A DNA stretch of 64,000 nt. Origin: Paratinospora sagittata (taxonomy: Eukaryota; Streptophyta; Magnoliopsida; Ranunculales; Menispermaceae). Positions within the stretch are counted from its first letter, which is position 1, and each line of letters begins with the position of its first letter. This document shows, one piece after another, positions 47,541 to 60,600 of the stretch. Both the position numbers and the translations under genes were made by a program. The stretch is taken from contig CM069605.1 in the NCBI GenBank assembly GCA_035771175.1, positions 22,088,288-22,152,287 on the forward strand, in the 5' to 3' direction. The notes below the pieces were generated by a model that saw only the letters and a list, made by a program, of their open reading frames with translations, was not told where the DNA came from and ran no database searches.

Positions 47541-48314
47541 TTACTGGCAATGTAAATTTTTCTATTATATATGAATGAAATGTTTTGTTTCAGACTATCT
47601 TTGGTGGGCCGACTTACAACCATTCTTTCTTTTGTATCACTAACTTTGGAGTGGTATGGGACACAACAAAATTGGATGATACTAAATAAAATGTGGAAGT
47701 AAGAAAACCCATGACCTTGTGTGACAAGAAACATTTGGAGAAAGTTGCATTACTAATATTATCACTAAGTTTACACGGTATGGGACGAGTAAATTTGGAC
47801 GATACTATTAGTGAACTTCTATTCAACCAATGTTTTTAGAGACCGTGTTCATACAACTTAACTTGGTTTCCACCCTTATTACTGAATTCATGTGGTATGG
47901 GACATATGAACTTGGATAATAATCGAACAGACTAAGAGTAAGCGTTTGAATGCATAAGCTTGCGATAGAACGTTAGATTAGGATATTTACCGAGGCACAT
48001 CTTAGAATTCTTATGACTCGTATGGATTTTCAATGAAATATATGTATGTTCACGAACACCAAAACAAATTTTTTACTTGCAAAGTTTTCTACTTATTATA
48101 TAAACATTCTAACCTTGTTTGTTTTTACACCATGGCCACACATACGAGATATATAAGATTCTTTGATTCCTCAACAACAACTTTACACTCTACTTAGAAA
48201 AATAAGTGATTTTAATATTACAGTACTCTCGAAATTGTTGCTGAGCATACTCCAACATTATACTTACCTACAGTTTCTTAATCTTGGTTTTCTTTCCTCC
48301 TTGCCAGTGAGAAA
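47541..48314 (+). other. Element D ORF1-gag spacer with triplicated GGTATGGGAC word
   Basis: 774 bp without a gene. GGTATGGGAC occurs at 47653, 47777 and 47893 (spacing 124 and 116 bp). Each is preceded by ACTAA/ACTGAA and followed by TTGGA(T/C)(G/A)ATA. The spacer ends with a pyrimidine tract and TTGCCAG (48301-48307), an acceptor-like site 7 bases before the gag ATG. Element A keeps all of this. Confidence 0.75.
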
Positions 48315-50030
48315 ATGCAAACCAGGAAGAGAGGAAGGCCACGTACTGTTCGTCCCACAGTTGAGGCACCTCCTGAGATTCAGGAACCGCCGCCTCCGAC
48401 AACCGCACAGGCCACACCCGACACTGCCACTACATCTGGGCAGGCAATACCACCACCACCCGCACCCTTTGCCATGCCTTCAAGCATTGAAACCTTCTTC
48501 GCTGGATTTGTTGAGGCAATGAAAGTCACTGTTCAAACTGCTGTTCGTGAGACTGCAGCCAGTCAGGTTGCCACGGTACAAGCACCTATGAAATTTGGGT
48601 CGGAAGCTCAAACCGATCAGATTACTAAATACAAGCGACTACAACCTCTTACTTTCGATGGCACCATTGATCCTGATGAGGTGCAAAAGTGGCTAGATGA
48701 GTCAAAGAAAGCTCTTGATGCAATGGGCGTCGATGAGACTCGCAAAATTCCACTAGCAACTTACCAACTTGTTGGTGGAGCAAACAAATGGTGGCTCACA
48801 GTGAAAGAAGACCCACGGGTCAATATAGCAGATATGACTTGGCAACAGTTTGAGTCAATGTTTATTGATGAGTATTTTCCCAGCGCGGTGACAAAGCAGA
48901 AGCGCCAGGAATTTGCTAAGTTATATCAGGGCACCATGACCGTCAGAGAATATGCTGGAAAATTCAAAGAATTATCTGTCTACTCTCTCTCCACCATCTC
49001 AACGGAGCGAGATAAGTCCGAGAAATTTTATAATGGCCTTCGCCATGACATTCGCCAAGCCTTATCGATCTTGGACATCAAGATTTACAAGGAGGTTGTT
49101 GACAAGGCCATGAGCTTTGAACAAGAGAAGCTCTTACAAGAACAGCGAATGAATAAGGGCAAACGACCTGCCACATTTCCTCCACAAGGCTCACAACAGG
49201 CCAACAGGAAAAAACCCTACTACAATCCAAACCCAGCCCTCCCAGCCCCGGTTTCGACGAATGCAGGCACAACACCTGCGGCTGAACCTTTTAACTCTAA
49301 CCACCAGGGTTTCCGAAATCATGGCCGTGGCGGTCGTTATGGACGAGGTGGCCGTAGCAACGGAAATGGCAGAGGTGGTGGCCGACACCACAATCAACAA
49401 GGCCAGCACAATAATCAGAATGGCCAGCACAACCATCAGCAGTACAGGCCGACTTGTTACCACTGCGGCCAGAAGGGCCATGTCAAACATCTTTGTCCGC
49501 ACCTTCAGCAACCTATTCCTGCTATTCCAGTCCAACAAGCACCACCTGCTGCTAATGCCCAACCCAGGCCGACCCAGCAGAACCAGGGTCCACGGAATCA
49601 GGGCAGAGCATATGCCATCGCTCACCAACCCCTCCCAGACAATAATGTCGTCGAAGGTACCTTTCCTTTATTCAATACCATGGTGCATGTTTTGTTTGAT
49701 TCAGGTGCTACGCATTCTTTTATATCATCAGTATTGGTAAGACATTTAGGCCTGCATCCTGAACCCACAAACATCACAAATCAACAGTTGCCCTTCTCAA
49801 GTCACAACTTCGAGCGTTGTCTCTTGGTAACGACAATGAATCACCAGCTCTGTACCCTCCCGAAGTACGCGATGTTCCAGTCGTATCTGAATTCCCAACA
49901 GTTTTTCTTAATGACCTTCCTGGTCTACCTCCAGTTAGGGAATTCGATTTTGAGATCAACCTCATACCTGGGACAGGGCCTATCTCAATTCCACCATACA
50001 GAATGTCAAATGTTGAACTGGTCGAATTAG
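48315..50030 (+). CDS. gag-pro: Element D Gag with truncated protease
   Basis: 571 residues from ATG 48315. Residues 1-75 are basic then Pro/Thr rich. About 95-280 is the retrotransposon Gag domain ([19 protein letters not shown] at about 158, [20 protein letters not shown]). A Gly/Arg/His/Gln/Asn-rich RNA-binding stretch follows, with one zinc knuckle [14 protein letters not shown] at about 381. The protease begins with [16 protein letters not shown] (Asp at about 462, DSG triplet). From about residue 483 the sequence is no longer protease: the flap and the ILGMDWL motif are absent and the frame differs from pol, so the last about 85 residues are spurious. Compared with relatives, a few hundred bases seem deleted near 49760. 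Gag would form cytoplasmic particles; protease activity is unlikely. Confidence 0.9.
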   Translation: MQTRKRGRPRTVRPTVEAPPEIQEPPPPTTAQATPDTATTSGQAIPPPPAPFAMPSSIETFFAGFVEAMKVTVQTAVRETAASQVATVQAPMKFGSEAQTDQITKYKRLQPLTFDGTIDPDEVQKWLDESKKALDAMGVDETRKIPLATYQLVGGANKWWLTVKEDPRVNIADMTWQQFESMFIDEYFPSAVTKQKRQEFAKLYQGTMTVREYAGKFKELSVYSLSTISTERDKSEKFYNGLRHDIRQALSILDIKIYKEVVDKAMSFEQEKLLQEQRMNKGKRPATFPPQGSQQANRKKPYYNPNPALPAPVSTNAGTTPAAEPFNSNHQGFRNHGRGGRYGRGGRSNGNGRGGGRHHNQQGQHNNQNGQHNHQQYRPTCYHCGQKGHVKHLCPHLQQPIPAIPVQQAPPAANAQPRPTQQNQGPRNQGRAYAIAHQPLPDNNVVEGTFPLFNTMVHVLFDSGATHSFISSVLVRHLGLHPEPTNITNQQLPFSSHNFERCLLVTTMNHQLCTLPKYAMFQSYLNSQQFFLMTFLVYLQLGNSILRSTSYLGQGLSQFHHTECQMLNWSN

Positions 50031-52783
50031 ACAAACAACTTAAGGAATTAGAGAGTAATGGCTTCATCCGAAAGAGTTCATCACCCTGGGGCGCTCCAGT
50101 TCTGTTTGTTCGCAAAAAGGATGGTTCGTTACGACTTTGCATCGATTATCGCAAGTTGAATAACGTCACCATCAAGAACAGATATCCGTTGCCCAGGATC
50201 GATGACTTGTTCGACCAACTTAGAGATGCCAAATACTTCTCTAAGATTGATTTACGGTCTGGTTATCACCAACTCCGAATCCGGGAGTCGGACATCACCA
50301 AAACAGCGTTCAGAACTCGGTACGGACATTACGAGTTCTTAGTTATGCCATTCGGTCTAACAAATGCCCCTGCAGCATTCATGGATTTGATGAATCGCAT
50401 ATTCAGGTTATACTTAGACCGATTTGTGGTGGTTTTTGTGGACGACATCTTGATATATTCCTCAACCGAGGACGACCATAAACTACATTTGACGATCGTC
50501 CTCCAGACCTTACAAAGACACCAACTGTATGCAAAGTTGAGTAAGTGCGAATTTTGGGCAAAGCGAGTTCAATTCCTAGGCCATGTGGTTTCAGGCAATG
50601 GCATTGAGGTAGATCCTTCTAAAGTTGAAGCAGTTTTAAACTGGAAGCAGCCTACCACTGTTACTCAGATTAGGAGTTTTCTTGGTTTGGCTGGCTATTA
50701 TAGACGCTTCATCAAGGATTTCTCAAAGATTGCTGAACCTATGACCAAGCTTACTCGAAAAGACGTGCGCTTCATCTGGAATCCCGCCTGTGAGGCCTCC
50801 TTTCAGGAATTGAAAAAACGCCTCACGACAGCACCTGTACTTATCACTCCACACCATGGAATTGGATTTTCATTATACACTGACGCCTCCCTCCAAGGCT
50901 TAGGTGCCGTGGTAATGCAAGAAGGCCAAGTGGTTGCATATGCGTCCAGACAACTGAAGATTCATGAGGGTAATTACCCAACTCATGACTTGGAACTTGC
51001 AGCTGTTGTATTTGCACTGAAATTATGGCGTCATTACCTCTACGGTGAACGGTTCGAGGTCTTCTCGGATCACAAGAGTCTTAAGTACATATACACTCAA
51101 CGAGACCTCAACCTCCGCCAACGACGATGGTTGGAATTCTTGAAAGATTATGACTTTCAACTCCAGTACCATCCCGGAAAGGCCAATGTTGTGGCTGATG
51201 CCCTGAGTAGAAAATCTTATGTTGCTTGCACTCTTAACTTTGAAATGGGAAAGTTGGCTACAGAGTTGGAGAACTTTAACCTACAACTGAACATAGAGGG
51301 ACCAAGACCACGCCTCTCTCAATTATCAGCTACCTCTGACCTCGTTCGCAAGATTTCAGCTACTCAAGCCAATGACCCTATGTTAATGGAGAAACGAGAA
51401 CTTCTACTCAGCGGCCAAGACCTTCCTCATTGGTCAGTCTCTGACGATGGCGCCGTTTTCTATAAAAAACGTCTTTGTCTTCCGAACGATCCCGAGGTTC
51501 GGAAAGACGTGCTTACTGAGATGCACTGTTCGAGATACGCTATGCATCCTGGGGGTGACAAGATGTACCAGGATGTCAAGCGACAATTCTGGTTTTCTGG
51601 AATGAAGAAGGCAATTGCAGACTTCGTTGCTCGATGTCTTGTTTGCCAGAAAGTTAAGGCAGAACGCAGACTTCCCTCTGGCCTTCTCCAGCCGTTACCT
51701 ATTGGAGAATGGAAATGGGAGAACATCGCAATGGATTTTGTTACAGCCTTACCTCGAAATAATAAAGGGCAAGATGCTATCTGGGTTATCATTGACAGAC
51801 TCACCAAGTCTGCACACTTCTTGCCAATAAAGTTCACGGATACTCCCGCCAAACTTGCAGAACTATATGAAAAAGAGATCGTACGCCTTCATGGCATACC
51901 ACTCACGATCGTCTCTGATCGAGACCCTCGCTTCACCTCACACTTTTGGAAAAGCTTCCAAACTAGAATGGGTTCAAAGATCACTATGAGCACAGCCTTC
52001 CACCCTCAGACTGATGGGCAGTCAGAACGGCTTATCCAAATCTTAGAAGACATGCTACGATGCTGCATTTTGGGCTTTAATGACGGATGGGCAAAGTATT
52101 TACATCTAGCTGAGTTTGCATACAACAACAGCTACCAAACTAGTATCGGCATGGCACCATACGAGGCTCTCTATGGTCGGCCTTGCAGATCTCCGGTATG
52201 CTGGTTAGATATGGCAGACCGACCGCAGTTGGGCCCTGAACTAGTTCAAGAGACTTCTGAGAAGATCACACTAGTAAAGGAACGGCTTCGTGTTGCACAA
52301 AGTCGACAGAAGAGCTATGCTGACAAGCGGCGACAACCTCTAGAATTTGATAAGGGGGACTTTGTTTTTCTGAAAGTCCAGCCCACAAGAGGTGTCAAAC
52401 GCTTTGGGATCAAAGGCAAGCTCTCCCCGCGATATATCGGTCCATTTCCGATCATTGAACGTATTGGCAAACTTGCTTATCGTCTGTCCCTTCCATCATC
52501 CATGCCTAAGGTTCATGACGTTTTTCACGTATCTATGCTTCGCAAGTATCGTCCTGATCCTTCGCATATCATCCCTTTAGTCAAGGTTCGGGTTGAGGAA
52601 GGAAATACGTACCAGGAGAAAGCAATCCAGATTTTAGATACAAAAACTCAAGAACTACGGCGCCGTAGCATACCACTTGTGAAAGTGCTCTGGGATCACC
52701 ACGGCGTAGAGGAAGCAACATGGGAACTAGAATCAACAATTAAACAAAAATACCCTGAATTGTTTTCTAGCACCAACTGCTGA
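49763..52783 (+). CDS. pol: Element D Pol: reverse transcriptase, RNase H, integrase, chromodomain
   Basis: The frame is open from 49763 with no ATG of its own near the start, so it is the continuation of gag-pro after the deletion. Numbering residues from 49817: linker [17 protein letters not shown] with [20 protein letters not shown]-like [14 protein letters not shown] and catalytic FVDDILIYS (about 207-215); RNase H with TDAS (Asp about 356), [14 protein letters not shown] and ADALSRK; integrase HHCC (His about 570, Cys about 612), catalytic Asp about 640, Asp about 701 and Glu about 737; a GPY/F module ([16 protein letters not shown]); and a chromodomain ([20 protein letters not shown]) at the end. 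All catalytic residues are present. The RT, RNase H and integrase steps look intact; translation would need a frame change from gag. The stop is followed at once by the short 3' region and polypurine tract. Confidence 0.94.
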   Translation, partial: THKHHKSTVALLKSQLRALSLGNDNESPALYPPEVRDVPVVSEFPTVFLNDLPGLPPVREFDFEINLIPGTGPISIPPYRMSNVELVELDKQLKELESNGFIRKSSSPWGAPVLFVRKKDGSLRLCIDYRKLNNVTIKNRYPLPRIDDLFDQLRDAKYFSKIDLRSGYHQLRIRESDITKTAFRTRYGHYEFLVMPFGLTNAPAAFMDLMNRIFRLYLDRFVVVFVDDILIYSSTEDDHKLHLTIVLQTLQRHQLYAKLSKCEFWAKRVQFLGHVVSGNGIEVDPSKVEAVLNWKQPTTVTQIRSFLGLAGYYRRFIKDFSKIAEPMTKLTRKDVRFIWNPACEASFQELKKRLTTAPVLITPHHGIGFSLYTDASLQGLGAVVMQEGQVVAYASRQLKIHEGNYPTHDLELAAVVFALKLWRHYLYGERFEVFSDHKSLKYIYTQRDLNLRQRRWLEFLKDYDFQLQYHPGKANVVADALSRKSYVACTLNFEMGKLATELENFNLQLNIEGPRPRLSQLSATSDLVRKISATQANDPMLMEKRELLLSGQDLPHWSVSDDGAVFYKKRLCLPNDPEVRKDVLTEMHCSRYAMHPGGDKMYQDVKRQFWFSGMKKAIADFVARCLVCQKVKAERRLPSGLLQPLPIGEWKWENIAMDFVTALPRNNKGQDAIWVIIDRLTKSAHFLPIKFTDTPAKLAELYEKEIVRLHGIPLTIVSDRDPRFTSHFWKSFQTRMGSKITMSTAFHPQTDGQSERLIQILEDMLRCCILGFNDGWAKYLHLAEFAYNNSYQTSIGMAPYEALYGRPCRSPVCWLDMADRPQLGPELVQETSEKITLVKERLRVAQSRQKSYADKRRQPLEFDKGDFVFLKVQPTRGVKRFGIKGKLSPRYIGPFPIIERIGKLAYRLSLPSSMPKVHDVFHVSMLRKYRPDPSHIIPLVKVRVEEGNTYQEKAIQILDTKTQELRRRSIPLVKVLWDHHGVEEATWELESTIKQKYPELFSSTNC

Positions 52784-53001
52784 AGTGATACGTTGTATTA
52801 TTTTCCTTTATCAAAATCAGGATGAAACATTGTTTACACCTATCTTAATACATTGTTTCACTTCAAGAACTACCAGATGTCTGACAATAATATCAATGGA
52901 TAGAGTATTACACACATGCAGTGGCCTCATTCACAGCCTGCGGCTACTTCTCAAACCGCCAACCCCCATCACTACTTGACTTGATTTCGAGGGCGAAATC
53001 C
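52784..53001 (+). other. Element D 3' untranslated region with broken short ORF
   Basis: About 220 bp between the pol stop and polypurine tract. ATG 52877 starts MSDNNING then stops (52901-52903); in C the matching ORF is 35 residues and in A 165. No other feature is seen. Confidence 0.6.
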
Positions 53002-53018
53002 CTTTAAGGGGGGTAGAG
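53002..53018 (+). promoter_or_regulatory. Element D polypurine tract
   Basis: CTTTAAGGGGGGTAGAG directly before the 3' LTR; primes plus-strand synthesis. Confidence 0.92.
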
Positions 53019-53037
53019 TGTAATACCCTGTATTTCA

Positions 53038-53078
<41 letters not shown>

Positions 53079-54622
53079 ACTATTTGAAATTTTTACTATT
53101 TGGGCAACGCCCGAACGTTCAGGCGCCTGCCAGAACGTTCAGGCGCCTGCCAGAACATTCAGGCGGCATGCCAGAACGTTCAGGCGCCTGCCAGAACGTT
53201 CAGGCGCCTGCCAGAACGTTCAGGCGGCATGCCAGAACGTTCAGGCGCCTGCCAGAACGTTCAGGCGCCATGCCAGAACGTTCAGGCGCCTGCCAGAACG
53301 TTCAGGCGCCTGCCAGAACGTTCAGGCGCCATGCCAGAACGTTCAGGCGCCATGCCAGAACGTTCAGGCGCCTGCCAGAACGTTCAGGCGCCATGCCAGA
53401 ACGTTCAGGCGCCTGCCAGAACGTTCAGGCGCCATGCCAGAACGTTCAGGCGCCTGCCAGAACGTTCAGACGCCTGCCAGAACGTTCAGGCGCCTGCCAG
53501 AACGTTCAGGCGCACAAAATCTCTATATAAGAAACCTCCTCATTTCTCATTTCTCACACCAAATCACCTTCTCTTGTGATTTTTCTTCTCCTTTCTACGC
53601 ATTCTAAGTTTTTAGTCTACGAGACTCCCGGTGCGGTGCAACAAATTTCTGTCCGGAGAAGAGCGCCAGATCTGAAAGCGGTGCAACGAAGTTCCGTCCG
53701 GAGAAAAGCACCAGATCTGAAGGTGGGGAACGAAACATAGGTTTGCGTGTTTCATAACTTTTATTAAAGTTTACATTCAATTATTATTATGTCTACTATT
53801 CATTTACACTGCATTATATCAATAATGTTTATGACCTGAATGTCCTAACCTTGCACGTCGTGATACCGACCCTAATAAGGATCACTAGACGATGCCAAAG
53901 TCAGTCTAAATGTCAAGAAAAGACCAGACCAGTAGACTAGACTAGTTCATGCATTGGCATCATACATATCACCACCTAGGGACGTATATGGTTTATGACT
54001 CATAGAATAGTTAGAAGCATTGCTCACTATTCATATTATTTCTCTGGAGAGGGACGTACATGTGAACCTGGCTACGCCAGGGAGGGACATCAGTACGTGA
54101 ATCCAGAGCGTCGTTCCTGAGGAGGGACGTACAGTGAGAACCTGGCTTCGCCCGGGGAAGGACACCAGTACGTGAACTCAGGCGATGTACGTTCATCAAA
54201 CCATTAGTACGCGACGGTGTCATGCATACATGCATATTGATTGATTATGATGCTTACATGTGTATTTAAGATATTTGATATTGAAGTATGCTTTATTAAT
54301 TGTTATACTCATGCACTATTTACCCACTGAGCGCGTTAAGCTCACTCCAATATTATCAAATCTTTCACAGGAAATTAGGGTGGACTGGGTGCAGGTTATG
54401 GGGTCCACATTTTGTACCCTTTGTATGAATCATTGGGGATTTTGGGAGTATGTTCCCTTGATCATTTTATGTACAAAAGTATTCTGAATTATATGAAATC
54501 AGATTTGTACTGTGTACCGTATTTCCGCTGCGTACTCTGTTATTACCATTATGATTGTTCCAAATGCGCGCCCCGTCCGTGAGTGTACCGCCGGTTTAGG
54601 CGCGTCCGGGCGGGGTGTGACA
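53019..54622 (+). repeat. Element D 3' LTR
   Basis: 1604 bp, the pair of 43108-44662. The 49-bp excess comes from two more minisatellite units (20 against 18) and a longer A-run (53039-53075). It has the same TATA box (53524-53530) and hairpins. It also carries one minisatellite variant (GAACATTC near 53155). Confidence 0.96.
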
Positions 54623-54627
54623 GACAT
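54623..54627. other. Target site duplication of element D, right copy
   Basis: GACAT, identical to 43103-43107. Confidence 0.95.
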
Positions 54628-57600
54628 AAGATTAAAAACTTTTAAATAATTCAAAACTCAATGAAATTATGATGAAAACCATTCGGAAATTTTTTTAAAA
54701 AAATTGAATACTATTTCAAAGTGATTTTGAAGACTTTGCAATATTCAGAGTTTTAGTGCAATATTCAGAGTTGATGATTAGTTGTAGCCCTTAGAAAAAA
54801 AAATACAGGTGATGAGTTCTCTTACCGAGAACACTTCATATACTTACAGTTTAATACAATAGATAGCCTCTGTAAATCTCAGCACAAAAGGGATAGAATG
54901 AAGAACTTGCGAACTAATGAGGTTATCTTCAAGATAGTTTGCAATTTAGATTCAGTTCGAAGGTTGTTTGGGCAAATGCAAGAATCACGACATTCCTCTA
55001 TTTAAACACTCTTTGGAAAACTCGGCCTAACTTGCAAAAATCTTGTGTGTTCTATCTTTGAAAATTAGAGAATGAGGGTTTTATAAAATTAGCAGTTGCA
55101 TGTTAAAGGGCAAAAGAGTACAAAATGATTTGAATTCAAAATATTGTTTAATCTAAAGTTATTTTGGGCGTGCGAGACAATGGGAATCATCTAGGTGTTA
55201 GTAAAGAATATTTCAATTAAGATAACCTCATAAAATCGAACAAGCAGAAGTGCTCACATTTTTCTTGTTAAAATATCAGATTTTTGTCTCAGACCTGGAT
55301 AGCGTGCTATTGGGTTGTGTAACATGTTCTCTATTGACAGATAGCAGGCTATAGCAGGTCGACATACACGAACCCGAGAGCTCGAGTTTTTTTGACTTTT
55401 TGATTGCATGTTATCAAGGTCTATATCGTGCTATTGCCCATTTTACTAAAAATTGAAAGATCACGGCAACAACTTTATAGCGAGTTATCAAAGGGGATAG
55501 CGCTCTATAGACAATTTTCCAGAAAAACAAATGTTTTCTTATAGAACCCTATCAGCGTGTTATCAACACTGATAGTGCGCTAGTGCATTCTGGAAAATTT
55601 TGAAAAATTGCTGGATAGCCTTATTTTTGAAAAATTAATATTTTTACACTTAATAACCATTCCATTGACTCAAAACATATTGATATATGATTAAAAACTT
55701 TTAAATAATTCAAAACTCATTGAAATTATGATTAAAACCTTTCGAAAAACATTTTTTCAGAATGAAATACTATATCGAAGTGATTTTGAAGACTATGCAA
55801 TTTTCAGAGTTTTAGTGCTGAGATTGATCGAGAGGTTACCCTACACACCAAAGACAAAACTAATCCATTAGACATGAGATATGTCTTCGTTCTTCTAGCT
55901 TGATCTTTGTGGATTTCGATAGCTATTGTTTGATTTGTTGTTGTTGATTAGTTGTAGCTCCTAGAAAGAAAAATACAGGTGATGTGTTCTCTTATCGAGA
56001 ACACTTCATATACTTACAGTTTATAATAGTAGATAGCCTCTGGAAATATCAGCACAAAAGAGATAGAATGAAGAACTTGCGAAATAATGAGGTTATCCTC
56101 AAGACAGTTTGCAATTTTGATTCAGTTCGAAGGTTGTTTGGGCAAATGCAAGAATCACGACTTTCTTCTATTTAATCACTCTTACTTGCAAAAATCGTGT
56201 GTGTTCTATCTTTGAAAATCAGAGAATGAGGGTTTTATAAAATTAGCAGTTGCAAGTTAAAGAGCAAGAAAGTACAAAATGGTTTGATTTCAAAACATTA
56301 TTTAATCTAAAGTTGTTTTGGGCGTGCGAGACAATGGGAATCATCTAAGTGTTAGTAAAGAATACTTCAATTAAGATAACCTCGTAAAACTGTGTAAGGA
56401 ATAGAAAAATCGAGCAAGCAGAAGTGACCACATTTTTCTTGTTAGAAATATCAGATTTTTGTCTCAGACGTGGATAGCGTGCTATTGGGTTGTGTATCAT
56501 GTTCTCTATTGAAAGATAGCAGGCTATAGCGAGTCGATATACACAAACCCAAGAGCTCGAGTTTTTCAGACATTCCGATTGCGTGTTTTCAAGGCCTATA
56601 GCGTGCTATTGCCCACTTTACTAAAAATGGAAATATCACGGCAATAACTTTATAGCAAGTTATCAAAGGGATAGCGCGTATAGACAATTTTCCAGAAAAA
56701 GAAATGTTTTATTATAGAACCCTATCAGCGTGCTACCAACACTGACAGTGCGCTAGTGCCTTATGGAAAATTTTTGCAAATTGCTGGATAGCCTTATTTT
56801 TGAAAAATTAATGTTTTTACACTAAGAACCATTCCATTGACTCAAAACATATTGACATAAGATTAAAAACTTTTAAATAATTCAAAACTCATTGAAATTA
56901 TGATTAAAACCTTTCGGAAAACATTTTTTTTAAATTGAATACTATATCAAATTAATTTTGAAGACTTTGCAATTTTCAAAGTTTTAGTGCTGAGATTGAT
57001 CGAGAGGTTACCCTACACACCAAAGATAAAACTAGTGCATTAGACGTGAGATAGTTTGCAATTTTGATTCAGTTCGAAGGTTGTTTGGGCAAATGCAAGA
57101 ATCACAACTTTCTTCTGTTTAAAAACTCTTTGGAAAGCTCCGTCTCACTTGCAAAAATCGTGTGCGTTCTATTTTTTAAAATCAGAGACTGAGGGTTTTA
57201 TAAAATCAGCAGTTGCAAGTTAAAGAGCAAGGGAGTACAAAATGATTTGAATTCAAAACATTGTTTTATCTAAGTTGTTTTGGGAGTGCGAGACAATGGG
57301 AATCATCTAGGTGTTAGTAGAGAATATTTTACTTAAGATAACCTGGTAAAACTGTGTAAGGAATAGAAAAATCGAGCAAGCAGAAGTGCCCACATTTTTC
57401 TTGTTAGAAATATCAGATTTTTGTCTCAGAAGTCGATAGCGTGCTATTGGGTTGTGTATCATGTTCTGTTTTGATAAATAGCAGGCTATAGCTGGTCGAT
57501 ATACACAAACCCGAGATCATTACAACAACTTTATAGCGCCTATTGCCCATTTTACTAAGAATGGAAAGATCATTACAACAACTTTATAGCGAGTTGTCAA

Positions 57601-60600
57601 AGGGGATAATGCTCTATAGACAATTTTCCAGAAAAACAAATGTTTTATTATAGAACCCTATCAGCGTGCTATCAACACTGATAGTGCGCTAGTGCCTTCT
57701 GAGAAAATTTGGGAAATTGCTGGATAGCCTTATTTTTGAAAAATTAATATTTTTACACTCAAGAACCATTCCATTGACTCAAAACATATTGATATAAAAT
57801 TAAAAACTTTTAAATAATTCAAAACTCATTGAAATTATGATTAAAACCTTTCGATAGCTATTGTTTGATGTGTTGTTGATGATTAGTTGTAGCTCTTAGA
57901 AAAAAAAATACAGGTGATGAGTTCTCTTACCAAGAACACTTCATATACTTACAGTTTCAAATAATAGATAACCTCTGCAAATCTCAGCACAAAAGGCATA
58001 GAATGAAGAACTTGCGAAATAATGAGGTTATCTTCAAGATAGCTTGCAATTTAGATTCAGTTCGAAGGTTGTTTGGGCAAATGCAAGAATCACGACTTTC
58101 TTCTATTTCAACACTCTTTGGAAAACTCGGTCTAACTTGCAAAAATCTTGTGTGTTCTATCTTTGAAAATTAGAGAATGAGGGTTTTATAAAATTAGCAG
58201 TTGCATCTTAAAGAGCAAGAGAGTACAAAATGATTTGAATTCAAAACATTGTTTAATCTAAAATTGTTTTGGGAGTGCGAGACAATGGGAATCACCTAGG
58301 TGTTAGTAGAGAATATTTCAATTAAGATAACCTGGTAAAACTGTATAAGGAATAAAAAAATCGAGCAAGCAGAAGTGCCCCCGTTTTTCTCGTTAGAAAT
58401 ATAAGATTTTTGTCTCAGTCGTGGATAGCGTGCTATTGGGTTGTTTATCATGTTCTCTATTGACAGATAGCAGGCTATAGCAGGACGATATACGCAAACT
58501 CGAGAGCTCGAGTTTTTCAGACTTTCGATTGCGTGTTATCAAGGCCTATAGCGCTATTGCCCATTTAACTAAAAATGGAAAGATCACGACAACAACTTTA
58601 TAGCGAGTTATCAAAGGGGATAGCGCGCCATAGATAATTTTCCAAAAAACAAATGTTTTATTATAGAACCCTATCACCGTGCTATCAACACTGATAGTGC
58701 GCTTGTGCCTCCTGGAAAATCTTGGCAAATTGCTGGATAGCCTTATTTTTGAAAAATTAATATTTTTACGCTCAAGAACCATTCCATTGACTCAAAACAT
58801 ATTGATATAAAATTAAAAACTTTTAAATAATTCAAAACTCATTGAAATTATGATTAAAACCTTTCGGAAAACATTTTTTCAAAATGAAATACTATATCGA
58901 AGTGATTTTGAAGTCTTTGCAATTTTCAGAGTTTTAGTGCTGAGATTGATCGAGAGGTTACCGTACACACCAAAGATAAAACTAATGCATTAGACATGAG
59001 ATATGTCTTCGTTCTTCGAGCTTCATCTTTGTAGACTTCGATAGCTATTGTTTGATGTGTTGTTGATGATTAGTTGTAGCTCCTAGAAAGAAAAATACAG
59101 GTGATGTGTTCTCTTATCGAGAACACTTCATATACTTACAGTTTAAAACAATAGATAGCCTCTGGAAATATCAGCACAAAAGAGATAGAATGAAGAACTT
59201 GCGAAATAATGAGGTTATCCTCAAGACAGTTTGCAATTTTGATTCAGTTCGAAGGTTGTTTGGGCAAATGCAAGAATCACGTCTTTCTTCTATTTAAACA
59301 CTCTTTGGAAAGCTTGGTCTAACTTGAAAAAATCGTGTGTGTTCTATCTTTGAAAATCAGAGAATGAGGGTTTTATAAAATTAGTAGTTGCAAGTTAAAG
59401 AGCAAGAAAGTTGAAAATGATTTGAATTCAAAACATTATTTAATCTAAAGTTGTTTTGGGCGTGTGAGACAACGGGAATCACCTAGATGTTAGTAGGAAA
59501 TATTTCAACGAAAATAAGCTGGTAAAATTGTATAAGGAATAAAAAAATCGAGCAAGCAGAAGTGCCCCCATTTTTCTCGCTAGAAATATCAGATTTTTGT
59601 CTCAGTCGTGGATAGCGTGCTATTGGGTTGTTTATCATGTTCTCTATTGACAGATAGCAGGCTATAGAAAGTCGATATACACAAACCCGAGAGCTCGAGT
59701 TTTTCAGACATTCCGATTGCGTGATTTCATGGCGTATAGCGTGCTATTGCCCATTTTACTAAAAATGGAAAGATCACGGCAACAACTTTATAGCGACTTA
59801 TCAAAGGGATAGCGCACTATAGACAATTTTCTAGTAAAACAAATGTTTAATTATAGAACCCTCTCAGCGTGCTATCAACACTGATAGTGCGCTAGTGCCT
59901 TATGGAAAATTTTTGCAAATTGCGGGATAGCCTTATTTTTGAAAAATTAATGTTTTTACACTAAGAACCATTCCATTGACTCAAAACATATTGACGTAAG
60001 ATTAAAAACTTTTAAATAATTCAAAACTCATTGAAATTATGATTAAAACCTTTCGAAAAACATTTTTTAAAAATTGAATACTATATCAAAGTGATTTTGA
60101 AGACTTTGCAATTTTCAGAGTTTTAGTGTTGAGATTGATCGAGAGGTTACGCTACACACCAAAGACAAAACTAGTGCATTAGACGTGTGATATGTCTTCG
60201 TTATTCGAGCTTGATCTTTGTAGACTTCGATAGCTATTGTTTGATGTGTTGTTGATGATTAGTTGTAGCTCTTAGAAAAAAAAATACAGGTGATGTGTTC
60301 TCTTACCGAGAACACTTCATATACTTACAGTTTAAAACAATAGATAGCCTATGGAAATATCAGCACAAAAGAGATAGAAGGAGAACTTGCGATATAATCA
60401 GGTTATCTGCAAGATAGTTTGCAATTTTGATTCAGTTCGAAGGTTGTTTGGGCAAATGCAAGAATCACGACTTTCTTCAGTTTAAAAACTCTTTGGAAAG
60501 CTTCGTCTCACTTGCGAAAATAGTGTGTGTTCTATTTTTTAAAATCAGAGAATGAGGGTTTTATAAAATCAGCTGTTGCAAGTTAAAGAGCAAGAGAGTA

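Larger units (their letters stand above)
43108..54622 (+). mobile_element. Element D: near-complete Ty3/gypsy chromovirus with extra ORF before gag
   Basis: 11,515 bp with perfect 5-bp target duplications, two LTRs, a primer-binding site, a leader, ORF1, a spacer, gag-pro, pol and a polypurine tract. Outside the simple-sequence arrays I found one substitution between the LTRs (43659 T against 53619 A), so the insertion is recent. RT, RNase H, integrase and chromodomain are intact, but the protease is truncated and pol is shifted relative to gag. It was probably moved by protease supplied in trans, or was disabled after insertion. The RT and C-terminal motifs suggest the Tekay/Del clade. Confidence 0.95.

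Noticed and set aside
49774..50142. Minus-strand ORFs over element D gag-pol (also 49191-49628 and 51460-51852)
   Set aside because: Shadows of the strongly conserved plus-strand RT, gag and integrase frames.
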